This document shows, piece by piece, positions 23,992 to 36,630 of a stretch of DNA of 64,000 nt. Both the position numbers and the translations under genes were made by a program. The notes under the pieces were generated by a model. That model did no database searches. It saw only the letters and a list, made by a program, of their open reading frames with translations, and was not told where the DNA came from. Location of the stretch: the NCBI GenBank assembly GCA_035048485.1, contig CM068590.1, positions 1,364,001 through 1,428,000 of the forward strand, in the 5' to 3' direction. The stretch comes from Pteria penguin. Its lineage: Eukaryota; Mollusca; Bivalvia; Pterioida; Pteriidae. Numbering within the stretch: the stretch's first letter is position 1; each line of letters opens with the position of its first letter.

Positions 23992-25363
23992 TCAGTTGAG
24001 ATGGAGCAGATGTGATGCTGCGTCGGAGTAAACAAAGACGTTAACGATTCCGTTGTTTAAGCGTAACTTCAGCTGACGTAGGCGATCGTCAATTTCTCGG
24101 TACTTTCTGCGTTTGGCTGGGCGTTTTCCTCCGGCTGCATGCTAGATCATGGTCACTTCGTTTACGGCCTGCGCTTGCTTCAGGTGGTTGATTAGGTTGT
24201 ACACATGGGGGTGAGAGTGTTGAATCTGTCGCTTCATTTTTGCATGCCATCCTTCCAAGTGATTGGTTGTTCGAGGCCCAGTTGTATTGTAGTGGTGCCA
24301 AAGATGCCAGTTGCTCTCAACCCAGTGTGTGGTCACGTAGTCGGTAAATGGGAGTGTGTTGACGTCTGTGTTGCTGAGCTCCAGGTCCTGCAGTGCGTTG
24401 AACCAAAAATCTTCAACCAAGTGCCGAGGTACAAGAGGCAATACGGCTGCTGGTCTTACAAGTTTCGTGATGATCTGGTTTTCTTGGTAGGGGATCTGTG
24501 CTCTTCTCCATATGCATTGCGTATAGTGAAAGAAGCAGCCTCTGACGTCTATCCCTGGGAATGTTGCTCTGGCGGCGTTCTGGACAGCTGACTCATAGTC
24601 AAAGAAAGCAGTTGTTGGTTGCAAGTCGATGTCCTGGTTGCTGCACTCATTCTTCAGTAATTGCAAGAATCTGGTGTAGATCTCCTCACTCTTGCCTGGT
24701 AGAAGAGCATACACTAGTGGATACATCTGGTCGTCTACTATGCCGTGGAGTGTGTAGAGCTGGACGAAGAGGTCTGGGCATATGTAGAACGTACCTTCGC
24801 CGTAGAGTGTTGTGTTGGCAGCCAGTAGCTGGAGGTTGCGAGTGGTGGAAAATATCAGAATCTTCTCTCTGTCGCCGTCGTTGGTGAGGAGGAACTGTTC
24901 GCAACTGTAGTTTGGGTAAACTCTCCCAGTAGGTCTAGCTGGGTGATTGTCGTTGGAAGTTTTGGCAACAGCTTACTTCGCTGTCGGTAGAGGATGCTGT
25001 GACAGGACTGGAAGGTGGTAGCTGCTCTACTACATCTTGCGTGTTGTCGTCCCATTCTGGCGTCCGCAACTTCGATATCTCTTCTTGGGAGACAGGCCTG
25101 GTTTCCTCTCTGCATCTCTTCTTGATGACAGTCATGGTTGCTGAGACTTGTGACTTTACTCTGTCGGGTTAATGATTGTGGTTGTTGCTGAATCCAACTA
25201 GAATGTTGTTGAACGTTCGTATGGTTGCTGGACATGTTCGGACAGAACATCGCCAGTAGACTCTGTCGTTGCGTCTGGTTTTCACCTGGAACCTGAAGTC
25301 GTTGTGTACAAGACTTTGACCGTCGTTATTTACGAATGCGATCTGGAACTGTGCGTTAGCCAT
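23992..25363 (-). pseudogene. FLYWCH zinc finger / MULE transposase, frameshifted remnant
   Basis: From ATG at 25363 the minus strand first encodes a FLYWCH-type finger (YWRCSVRTCPATIRT ending NHNH, with C-x5-C and H-x-H). It then reads through several frames as a MULE transposase: SKLRTPEWDD, then TTFQSCHSILYRQRSKLLP, then LTNDGDREKILIFST, then GEGTFYICPDLFVQLYTLHG, then the 194-codon core with FFDYESAVQNAARATFPG and the W-NHLEGWH-K region. An in-frame TAG follows NEVTMI, after which the frame resumes (KRPAKRRKYREIDDRL) and ends at 23992. At least three frame changes separate FLYWCH from the core. No clear terminal inverted repeats were found. Such FLYWCH-MULE genes are common in invertebrates; this copy is broken. 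Confidence 0.8.
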
Positions 25364-25490
25364 GACGAGACTGATGACAATCCTTAAGCATCAGTCCCTT
25401 ATATGGGAAATGATACACGTAATTAAAAACCAACTGCAAAAAGATAATTGATATACTGATGGGTCTTGTAAGCTTAAGATGTTGTGATCA

Positions 25491-28400
25491 TTCTCTTTTA
25501 AACCCTATACATTCTACTGGAGAGGTCTCTATTTTAAACCCTATACATTCTACTGGAGAGGTCTCTCTTTTACCCCCTGTACATTCTACTGGAGAGGTCT
25601 CTCTTTTACCCTTATACATTCTACTGGAGAGGTCTCTCTTTTACCCCCTATACATTCTACTAGAGAGGCCTCTCTTTTACCCCCTATACATTCTACTGGA
25701 TAGGTCTCTCTTTTACCCCCTATACATTCTACTAGAGAGGCCTCTCTTTTACCCCCTATACATTCTACTGGATAGGTCTCTCTTGTACCCCCTATACGTT
25801 CTACTGGAGAAGTCTCTCTTTTACCCTCTATACATTCTACTGGAGAGGTCTCTCTTTTACCCCCTATACATTCTAGTGGAGAGGTCTCTCTTTTACCCCT
25901 TATACATTCTACTGGAGAAGTCTCTCTTTTACCCCCTATACATTCTACTAGAGAGGTCTCTTTTTTACCCCCTATACATTCTACTAGAGAGGTCTCTCTT
26001 TTCCCCCTATACATTCTAATGGAGAGTTCTTTCTTTTTCCCCCTATACATTCTAATGGAGAGGTCTCTATTTTACCCCCTATACATTCTTCTGGAGAAGT
26101 CTCTCTTTTACTCTGTATACATTCTACTGGAGAGGTCTCTCTTTTACCCTCTATACATTCTACTGGAGAGGTCTCTCGTTTACCCCCTATACATTCTACT
26201 GGAGACGTCTCTCTTTAACCCTGTATACATTCTACTGGAGAGATCTCTCTTTTACTCCCTATACATTCTATTGGAGAGGTCTCTCTTTTACTCCCTATAC
26301 ATTCTACTGGAGAGGTCTCTCTTTTACCCCCTATACATTCTACTGGATCGGTCTCTCTTTTACCCCCTATACATTCTACTGGAGAGGTCTCTCTTTTACC
26401 CGGTATACATTCTACTGGAGAGGTCTCTCTTTTACCCGGTATACATTCTACTGGAAAGGTTTCTCTTTTACTCTGTATACATTCTACTGGAGAGGTCTCT
26501 CTTTTACCCCCTATACATTCTACTGGAGAGGTCTCTCTTTTACTCCCTATACATTCTACTGTAGAGATTCTCTTTTACTCCCTATACATTCTATTGGACA
26601 GGTCTCTCTTTTACCCCCTATACATTCTACTGGAGAGGTCTCTCTTTTACCCCCTATATATTCTACTGGAGAGGTCTCTCTTTTACCCCCTATACATTCT
26701 ACTGGAGAGGTCTCTCTTTTACCCCCTATACATTCTACTGGAGATGTCTCTCTTTTACCCCCTATACATTCTACTGGAGAGGTCTCTCTTTTACCTTTAT
26801 ACATTCTACTGGAGAAGTCTCTCTTTTACCCCGTATACATTCTACTGGAGAGGTCTCTCTTTTATCCTCTATACATTCTACTGGAGAGGTCTCTCTTTTA
26901 CCCACTATACATTCTACTGGAGAGATTCTCTTTTACTCCCTATACATTCTATTGGAGAGGTCTCTCTTTTACCCCCTATACATTCTACTGGAGAGGTCTC
27001 TCTTTTACCCCCTATACATTCTACTGGAGAGGTCTCTCTTTTACCTCCTATACATTCTACTGGAGAGGTCTCTCTTTTACTCCCTATATATTCTGCTGGA
27101 GAGGTCTCTCTTTTACACCCTATACATTCTACCGGACAGGTCCCTCTTTTACCCCCTATACATTCTACTGGAGATTTCTCTCTTTTACCCCCTATACATT
27201 CTACTGAAGATGTCTCTCTTTTACCCTCTATACATTCTACTGGAGAGGTCTCTCTTTTACCCCTATACATTCTACTGGAGAGGTCTCTCTTTTACCCCTA
27301 TACATTCTACTGGAGAGACTCTCTTTTACTCCCTATACATTCTATTGGAGAGGTCTCTCTTTTACCCCCTATACATTCTCCTGGAGATGTCTATCTTTTA
27401 CCCCTATACATTCTACTGGAGAAATCTCTCTTTTACCCCTTATACATTCCACTGGAGAGGTCTCTCTTTTACCCGGTATACATTCTACTGGAAAGGTTTC
27501 TCTTTTACTCTGTATACATTCTACTGGAGAGGTCTCTCTTTTACCCCCTATACATTCTACTGGAGAGGTCTCTCTTTTACTCCCTATACATTCTACTGTA
27601 GAGATTCTCTTTTACTCCCTATACATTCTATTGGACAGGTCTCTCTTTTACTCCCTATACATTCTACTGGAGAGGTCTCTCTTTTACCCCCTATATATTC
27701 TACTGGAGAGGTCTCTCTTTTACCCCCTATACATTCTACTGGAGAGGTCTCTCTTTTACCCCCTATACATTCTACTGGAGATGTCTCTCTTTTACCCCCT
27801 ATACATTCTACTGGAGAGGTCTCTCTTTTACCTTTATACATTCTACTGGAGAAGTCTCTCTTTTACCCCGTATACATTCTACTGGAGAGGTCTCTCTTTT
27901 ATCCTCTATACATTCTACTGGAGAGGTCTCTCTTTTACCCTCTATACATTCTACTGGAGAGATTCTCTTTTACTCCCTATACATTCTATTGGAGAGGTCT
28001 CTCTTTTACCCCCTATACATTCTACTGGAGAGGTCTCTCTTTTACCCCCTATACATTCTACTGGAGAGGTCTCTCTTTTACCTCCTATACATTCTACTGG
28101 AGAGGTCTCTCTTTTACTCCCTATATATTCTGCTGGAGAGGTCTCTCTTTTACACCCTATACATTCTACTGGACAGGTCTCTCTTTTACACCCTATACAT
28201 TCTACTGGACAGGTCTCTCTTTTACCCCCTATACATTCTACTGAAGATGTCTCTCTTTTACCCTCTATACATTCTACTGGAGAGGTCTCTCTTTTACCCC
28301 TATACATTCTACTGGAGAGGTCTCTCTTTTACCCCTATACATTCTACTGGAGAGACTCTCTTTTACTCCCTATACATTCTATTGGAGAGGTCTCTCTTTT

Positions 28401-31400
28401 ACCCCCTATACATTCTCCTGGAGATGTCTATCTTTTACCCCTATACATTCTACTGGAGAAATCTCTCTTTTACCCCTTATACATTCCACTGGAGAGGTCT
28501 CTCTTTTACCCCCTTTACATTTAACTGGAGGCCACTCTTTTACCCCCTATACATTCTACTGGAGAGGTCTCTCTTTTACCCTCTATACATTTTGCTGGAG
28601 AGGTATCTCTTTTACCCCTATACATTCTACTGGAGAGCTCTCTCTTTTACCCCCTATACATTCTACTGGAGAGACTCTCTTTTACTCCCTATACATTCTA
28701 CTGGAGAGGTCTGTGTTTTACCCCGTTATACATTCCACTGGAGAGGTCTCTCTTTTACCCCCTTTACATTTAACTGGAGAGGCCACTCTTTTACTCCCTA
28801 TACATTCTACTGGAGAGGTCTCTCTTTTACCCCCTATACAGTCTACTGGAGAAGTCTCTCTTTTACCCGGTATACATTCTACTGGAGAGGTCTCTCTTTT
28901 ACCCTCTATACATTCTACTGGAGAGGTCTCTCTTTTACCCCTATACATTCTACTGGAGAGGTCTCTCTTTTACCCCCTATACATTCTACTGGAGGGATTC
29001 TCTTTTACTCCCTATACATTCTACTGGAGAGGTCTCTCTTTTACCTTTATACATTCTACTGGAGAGGTCTCTCTTTTACCCCCTAAACATTCTACTGGAG
29101 AGGTCTCTCTTTTACTCCCTGTATATTCTACTGTTGAGGTCTCTCTTTTACGCCCTATACATTCTACTGGAGAGGTCTCTCTTTTACCCCCTATACATTC
29201 TACTGTATCGGTCTCTCTTTTACCCCCTATACATTCTACTGGAGAGGTCTTTCTTTTACCCCCTATACATTCTACTGGAGAGGTCTCTCTTTTACCCCCT
29301 ATACATTCTACTGGAGAGGTCTCTCTTTTACTCCCTATACATTCTACTGGAGAGGTCTCTCTTTTACCCCCTATACATTCTACTGGAGAGGTCTCTCTTT
29401 TACACCCTATACATTCTACTGGAGAGATCTCTCTTTTACTACCTGTACATTCTACTGGAGAGTTCTCCCTTTTACCCCCTATACATTCTACTGGAGAGGT
29501 CTCTCTTTTACCCCCTATACATTCTACTGGGGAGGTCTTTCTTTTACCCTGTATACATTCTACTGGAGAGGTCTCTCTTTTACCCCCTATACATTCTACT
29601 GGAGGGATTCTCTTTTACTCCCTATACATTCTACTGGAGAGGTCTCTCTTTCACCTTTATACATTCTACTGGAGAGGTCTCTCTTTTACCCCCTAAACAT
29701 TCTACTGGAGAGGTCTCTCTTTTACTCCCTGTATATTCTACTGTTGAGGTCTCTCTTTTAGCCCCTATACAATCTACTGGAGAGGTCTCTCTTTTACCCC
29801 TATACATTCTACTGGAGAGGTCTCTCTTTTACCCCCTATACATTCTACTGGAGAGGTCTCTCTTTTACCCCCTATACATTCTACTGGAGAGGTCTCTCTT
29901 TTACCCCCTATACATTCTACTGGAGAGATCTCTCTTTTACTACCTGTACATTCTACTGGAGAGTTCTCCCTTTTACCCTATACATTCTACTGGAGAGGTC
30001 TCTCTTTTACCCCCTATACATTCTACTGGAGAGGTCTTTCTTTTACCCTGTATACATTCTACTGGAGAGGTCTCTCTTTTACCCCCTATACATTCTACTG
30101 GAAAGATCTCTCTTTTACTTCATATACATTCTACTGGAGAGGTCTCTCTTTCACTCCCTATATATTCTACTGGAGAGGTCTCTCTTTTACCCCCTATACA
30201 TTCTACTGGAGCGGTCTCTCTTCTATCCCCTATACATTATACTGGAGAGGTCGCTCTTTTATCCTCTTTACATTCTACTCGAGAGGTCTCTCTTTTACCC
30301 CCTATACATTCTACTGGAGAGGTCTCTCTTTTACCCCTTATACATTCTACTGGAGAGGCCTCTTTTTTACCCCCTATACATTCTACTGGATATTTCTCTA
30401 ATTTACCCCTATACATTCTACTGGGGAGATCTCTCATTTACTCGCTATACATTCTACTGGAGATGTCTCTCTTTTACCTCTATACACTACTGGAGAGGTC
30501 TCTCTTTTACCCCCTACACATTCTACTGGAGAGGTCTCTCTTTTACCCCCTATACATTTTACTGGAGAGGTCTCTCTTTTACCCTCTATACATTCTACTG
30601 GAGAGGTCTCTCTTTTACCCCCTATACAGTCTACTGGAGAGGTCTCTCTTTTACCCCCTATACATTCTCCTGGAGAAGTCTCTCTTTTACCCCCTATACA
30701 TTCTACTAGAGAGGTCTCTCTTTTACTCCCTGTACATTCTACTGGAGAGGTCTCTCTTTTACCCCCTATACATTCTACTGGAGAGGTCTCTCTTTTACCC
30801 CCTATACATTCTACTGGAGAGGTCTCTCTTTTACCTTTATACATTCTACTGGAGAAGTCTCTCTTTTACCCCGTATACATTCTACTGGAGAGGTCTCTCT
30901 TTTATCCTCTATACATTCTACTGGAGAGGTCTCTCTTTTACCCTCTATACATTCTACTGGAGAGATTCTCTTTTACTCCCTATACATTCTATTGGAGAGG
31001 TCCCTCTTTTACCCCCTATACATTCTACTGGAGATTTCTCTCTTTTACCCCCTATACATTCTACTGGAGAGATCTCTTTTTTACCCCATATACATTCTAC
31101 TGGAGAGGTCTCTCTTTTACCCTTTACCCTCTATACATTCTACTGTAGAGGTCTCTCTTTTAAACCCTATACATTCTACTTGAGAGGTCTCTCTTTTACC
31201 CCTTATACATTCTACTGGAGAGGCCTCTTTTTTACCCCCTATACATTCTACTGGATATTTCTCTAATTTACCCCCTATACATTCTACTGGGGAGATCTCT
31301 CATTTACTCGCTATACATTCTACTGGAGATGTCTCTCTTTTACCTCTATACACTACTGGAGAGGTCTCTCTTTTACCCCCTACACATTCTACTGGAGAGG

Positions 31401-33392
31401 TCTCTCTTTTACCCCCTATACATTTTACTGGAGAGGTCTCTCTTTTACCCTTTATACATTCTACTGTTGAGGTCTCTCTTTTAGCCCCTATACAATCTAC
31501 TGGAGAGGTCTCTCTTTTACCCCCTATACATTCTCCTGGAGAAGTCTCTCTTTTACCCCCTATACATTCTACTGGAGAGGTCTCTCTTTTACTCCCTGTA
31601 CATTCTACTGGAGAGGTCTCTCTTTTACCCCCTATACATTCTACTGGAGAGGTCTCTCCTTTACCCCGTATACATTCTACTGGAGATGCCTCTTTTTTAC
31701 CCCTTTTACATTCTACTGGAGAGGTCTCTCTTTTACCCCCTATACATTCTACTGGAAAGGTCTCTCTTTTACCCCCTATACATTCTACTGAAGAGGACTT
31801 TCTTTTACCCCTATACATTCTACTGTAGAGGTCTCTCTTTTACCCCCTATACATTCTACTGGAGAGGTCCCTCTTTTACCCCCTATACATTCTACTGGAG
31901 ATTTCTCTCTTTTACCCCCTATACATTCTACTGGAGAGATCTCTTTTTTACCCCATATACATTCTACTGGAGAGGTCTCTCTTTTACCCTTTACCCTCTA
32001 TACATTCTACTGTAGAGGTCTCTCTTTTAAACCCTATACATTCTACTTGAGAGGTCTCTCTTTTACCCCTATACATTCTACTGGACAGGTCTTTCTTTTA
32101 CCCCCTATACATTCTACTGGAGAGGTCTGTCTTTTACCCCCTATACATTCTACTGGAGAATTCTCTCCTTTACCCCCTATACATTCTACTGGACAGGTCT
32201 CTCTTTTACCCCCTATACATTCTACTGGAGAGATCTCTCTATTACCCCCTATACATTCTACTGGAGAGGTCTCTCTCACCCCCTATACATTCCACTGGAA
32301 AGGTCTCTGTTTTATCCCTATACATTCTACTGGAGAGGTTTCTCTTTTTACCCCCTATACATTCTACTGGAGAGGTCTCTCTTTTACCCCCTATACATTC
32401 TACTGGAGAGGTCCCTCTTTTACCCCCTATACATTCTACTGGAGATTTCTCTCTTTTACCCCCTATACATTCTACTGGAGAGATCTCTTTTTTACCCCAT
32501 ATACATTCTACTGGAGAGGTCTCTCTTTTACCCTTTACCCTCTATACATTCTACTGTAGAGGTCTCTCTTTTAAACCCTATACATTCTACTTGAGAGGTC
32601 TCTCTTTTACCCCTATACATTCTACTGGACAGGTCTTTCTTTTACCCCCTATACATTCTACTGGAGAGGTCTGTCTTTTACCCCCTATACATTCTACTGG
32701 AGAATTCTCTCCTTTACCCCTATACATTCTACTGGACAGGTCTCTCTTTTACCCCCTATACATTCTACTGGAGAGATCTCTCTATTACCCCCTATACATT
32801 CTACTGGAGAGGTCTCTCTCACCCCCTATACATTCCACTGGAAAGGTCTCTGTTTTATCCCTATACATTCTACTGGAGAGGTTTCTCTTTTTACCCCCTA
32901 TACATTCTACTGGAGAGGTCTCTCTTTTACCCCCTATACATTCTACTGGAGAGGTCCCTCTTTTACCCTCTATACATTGTAGAAGAGAGGTCTCTCTTTT
33001 ACCCCCTATACATTCTAATGGAGAGGTTTCTCTTTTATCCCGTATACATTCTAGTGGAGAGGTCTCTCTTTTACCCCTATACATTCTACTGGAAAGGTTT
33101 CTCTTTAACCCCTATAGATTCTACGGGAGAGGTGTCTCTTTTACCCCCTATACATTCTACTGGAGAGGTCTCTCTTTTACCCCTATACATTCTACTGGAA
33201 AGGTTTCTCTTTAACCCCTATACATTCTACTGGAGAGGTCTCTCTTTTACCCCTATACATTCTACTGGAAAGGTTTCTCTTTTACCCCTATACATTCTAC
33301 TGGAGAGGTCTCTTTTTTACCCCCTATACATTCTACTGGAGAGGTTTCTCTTTTACCCCCTATATATTCTACTGGAAAGGTCTCTCTTTTTA
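25491..33392. repeat. 7.9-kb array of a 36-bp unit, ~220 copies
   Basis: Unit: tacattctactggagagg followed by tctctcttttacccccta, 36 bp, with frequent 35-bp variants (one C fewer) and occasional shorter forms. Higher-order duplications are layered on it: about 26430-27466 is followed directly by a near copy at 27467-28503 (1037 bp), with further internal offsets of about 610 bp (28991/29591), 866 bp (30421/31287) and 544 bp (32041/32585). Because 36 is a multiple of three and the unit has no stop in most frames, frames of up to 710 codons exist, reading SLFYPLYILLER on plus and ECIGGKRETSPV on minus. They shift register repeatedly and I treat them as non-coding. Confidence 0.97.
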
Positions 33393-33870
33393 CGTTGGTT
33401 TATTTAGAGATAATGAGATATGGATCAATCAGAATGATGACAGTCCTGTTATGACATAAATCCTGATAATAAATGACAAACTTAGAAATAGACATTTGTA
33501 AAAATTTTAGAGTCTTTTTCATTTATGGGATCAGGTAAACTTCCTAATATACAAAACAATTCCATTTAATATTCCGACCAATCGTATGGAGAGCATGCAG
33601 ATGTATTTTATCAGAGTTTTATATAAGAATGTGCGCGAAATTCCATGTATTAATTTTATCAACGGCCATGCACGGACCCGGAGGGGTATACCGGAACTCT
33701 GGACCGACACTGGAGATCAGGATTTTTCTTGTTATTTTTCCAGGTAGAATAAGTGATTTTACACACAAAAACATGGATGGGACCCTCCCGAAAAATTCAT
33801 TGGAGGTGGACACCCTACAGACAAAATCTCTGGATCCCCGCCTGAACGGCGATATGCTGCATAATGCTAG
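33393..33870. other. Unassigned spacer
   Basis: No gene or repeat recognised. A 102-codon plus frame at 33629-33937 runs into the next element and shows no family features. Confidence 0.45.
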
Positions 33871-34014
33871 CAGTGGCGTAGAGTCCATAAGGCAAAAAGG
33901 CATTTGCCTACACATAATTTTGCCAAGTAATGTATAATTTCCTTTATTTTAAATTTTAATCTACGGCTTTCAAAATTCTGCCTACACATATATTCAGGAT
34001 ACACTGCGCCACTG
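33871..34014. mobile_element. 144-bp CAGTGGCG-type MITE with 5-bp target duplication
   Basis: Starts CAGTGGCGTAG and ends CGCCACTG. GCTAG flanks it on both sides (33866-33870 and 34015-34019). Confidence 0.8.
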
Positions 34015-34339
34015 GCTAGCATAATGGCGTATGCGAATCATTGTTTATTACAGATTCTATCGACGCCATCATAAATTTCGTTATTTATCATTTCGTTAGT
34101 GCCAGAATGTGTAATAACAAACGCGCGCATGTCTTACCCTAGCAGGTAGCGCGCACATGCAGAAAATGTCAGTTCCTCTACAAAGCAATGTTACACTTAC
34201 CAAATGTTTGGTATGTATTTGTCCATTTCTCATTGAATCATTAACAGTCCCAACTATAACTAAAGATTGTTGCGTCATACTCTTGATGGCCATACCCCCC
34301 CCCCCCTTTCCAAAATATAAAACGGTTGAAGTGTAGAAG
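34015..34339. other. Unassigned spacer
   Basis: Contains a partial palindrome (gcgcgcatg near 34122 against gcgcgcacatgc near 34149) and a poly-C run at about 34297-34307. Confidence 0.4.
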
Positions 34340-34490
34340 TGCACAAATCATACAAGTATAAAATACACAAAGCATACAAATATAAAATACAAAAAGCATA
34401 CAAACATGAAATACACAAAGCATACAAATATGAAATACACAAAGCATACAAATATGAAATACACAAGGCATGTAAATATGAGATGCACAA
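34340..34490. repeat. 24-bp minisatellite, ~6 copies
   Basis: Unit acaaagcatacaaatatgaa plus atac. A diverged single copy recurs near 34930, next to a repeat of the gtgacyatggcactaac segment seen at 34528 and 34875, so the whole neighbourhood looks duplicated. Confidence 0.85.
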
Positions 34491-35014
34491 AAGATATAAT
34501 GCCAATTTCGAAAGTAATTGGTGTCAAGTGACTATGGCACTAACAACAATGTACCACAGTGGACATTCACGGACCCCTGAAATTCAGAGGTGAGACCAGA
34601 TGCCCGGGAGGAGTGAGCGTCTCCTGAATGGCTAGACACGCCCGCCATGAAAACCCTAACATACAGATAAAAGAAATGTAGCTTTGTATAAAGCACTGTA
34701 TATATAAATGAATATGAACCAACACTGTGTAGAAAGTGTAACTCTCAAATAACATCAGGAAAAAAGTATAACAACACTTAAGTCAAACCTTCCGCGGGGA
34801 ACTTTCTTTACGAGCTCCACACTGCAAAGGGGATAGGTGTAACATTAATACATAACACGAAATAAATGGTGTCACGTGACCATGGCACTAACAGCATGTA
34901 CCACTGTGAACATTCGAGTATAACGTACACAAAGCATACACGTATGAAATACTTTTGATTTTAAACCTCATTTCTTGTCTCCTGTCACTGATGTTTAGCC
35001 TTTCCATGCATCAC
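34491..35014. other. Diverged duplicated spacer
   Basis: The segments near 34518-34573 and 34865-34915 are similar (tggtgtca, atggcactaaca, tgtaccac); nothing else recognised. Confidence 0.45.
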
Positions 35015-35085
35015 CAGTGGCGTAGCTACCATTACGCCAAATACGCATGTGCGTACACGTCATTTGCACCCTGGCTACGCCCCTG
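35015..35085. mobile_element. 71-bp CAGTGGCG-type MITE with 5-bp target duplication
   Basis: Starts CAGTGGCGTAGCTA and ends TGGCTACGCCCCTG, an imperfect 15-bp inverted repeat. ATCAC flanks it on both sides (35010-35014 and 35086-35090). Confidence 0.8.
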
Positions 35086-35196
35086 ATCACATTTTACATA
35101 GTTGAAGAGCAAAGTAATTATGAAATTGGCCTCAAAACAAAAGCCAAAGAACCAATCTAAGAACAGTGTTATGTATGCATATAATACTCTACTCAA

Positions 35197-35466
35197 TCAG
35201 CTTAAACCCTGGTCACGTGTCCTAAAAGGAACTGAAAGCTTCTCTTCTGGATATGTCACAAGATGACTATTTGAAAAGTAGTACGGAGGCCTAACGGTGA
35301 TTTTGTAACGTCCAACGATCTCCTTTTGAGAATGTTTATCCGCGGACTCATTGGAAGAATATAGCGCGGAGTTATTTTCTTCCAGTAAGTTTGACAACAG
35401 AGGTCCATATGTTAAAAGATCGAGAGCTGACAGAGGATCCCCGAGCACTTGACATCGGAAGGTCAT
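35197..35466 (-). other. Unassigned 89-codon open frame
   Basis: The minus-strand frame has balanced amino-acid use, unlike the low-complexity frames around it (for example GDPLSALDLLTYGPLLSNLL and GRYKITVRPPYYFSN). I recognise no family and see no clear splice context. It may be an exon or chance. Confidence 0.2.
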
Positions 35467-35649
35467 TCTTCTTTTTTATGGGCAAAGGGGGGGGGGGGGG
35501 GAGAGGGGGGTTGCGTTATCATTTTCTCGAGACAATAATCCTACGCCATTATTCGATGTATCATCGGCAGAAAGGTCACCGAGCATTAGTGTGGAACATA
35601 TATCTAAAAATATTTCCCCATATTGTTGTAAAATAAAGGACCCTCCAAA

Positions 35650-35936
35650 GATGAATTTTGTATAACCTGTTTCAAGCGACCACCTGTTTCATTCGACCAC
35701 CAAAGATACTGGAAAGTGGTCACTTTGAGCAGGTGGTCTCTTATTACCGGTTGATTTCGTATAGACCATTATTATTTAAGAGCAGAGACAGGTGGTTGTT
35801 AAAGACAGGTAATTGCTTAATACAAGTTGATTCGTATAGACCAGTAGTAGTTAAGAACTTAGAAAGGTGGTTGTTAAAGACAGGTGGTTGTTAAAGACAG
35901 GTGATTGCTTAATATAGATGTAGATTGCAATCAAAC
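35650..35936. repeat. Degenerate repeats of aggtggttgttaaagacagg
   Basis: Several imperfect copies of ggtggttgttaaagacaggt and agttgattcgtatagacca, grading into the 28-bp array. Confidence 0.6.
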
Positions 35937-36630
35937 GGTGGTTGTTCTATTCTGTGACCTTACCACCCGTTGTCTCTTCTGTGACCTTATTGCCGGTTGT
36001 CCTCTTCTGTGACTTTGCCGACGGTTGTCTTCTTCTGTGACCTTACCACCCGTTGTCTTCTTCTGTGACCTTACCGACGGTTGTCCTCTTCCGTGACCTT
36101 ACAGCCAGTTGTCCTCTTCTGTGACTTTACCGACGATTGTCCTCTTCTGTGACTTTACCACCCGTTGTCCTCTTCTGTGACTTTACCGCCGGTTGTCTTC
36201 TTCTGTTACCTTACCGACGGTTGTCCTCTTCCGTGACCTTACAGCCAGTTGTCCTCTTCTGTGACTTTACCGCCGGTTGTCTTCTTCTGTGACCTTACCG
36301 ACGGTTGTCCTCTTCCGTGACCTTACAGCCAGTTGTCCTCTTCTGTGACTTTACCGACGGTTGTCCTCTTCTGTGACCTTACCACCCGTTGTCCTCTTCT
36401 ATGACTTTACCGACGGTTGTCCTCTTCCGTGACCTTACAGCCAGTTGTCCTCTTCTGTGACTTTACCGACGGTTGTCCTCTTCTGTGAACTTGTCGACGG
36501 TTGTCCTTCTCTGTGGCCTTACCGACGGTAGTCCTCTTCTATGACCTTACCTCCTGTTGTCCTCTTCTGTGATTTTACCGCCGGTTGTCTTCTTCTGTGA
36601 CCTTACCGATGGTTGTTCTCTTCTGTGACG
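35937..36630. repeat. 28-bp minisatellite, ~24 copies
   Basis: Unit ggttgtcctcttctgtgacc plus ttaccgac, period 28, with acagcca, accaccc and accgccg variants in a multi-unit pattern. It ends about 1.3 kb upstream of the CCT6 start codon. Confidence 0.95.

Noticed and set aside
24205..24887. Plus-strand frames of 108-128 codons over the MULE region
   Set aside because: They are complements of the transposase remnant, which has the recognisable motifs on the minus strand.
29134..31266. 710-codon open frame (SLFYPLYILLER repeats) and its relatives
   Set aside because: It arises from the 36-bp tandem unit, a multiple of three without stops. Overlapping frames in several registers and on both strands are equally open, and no start context or unique domain exists.
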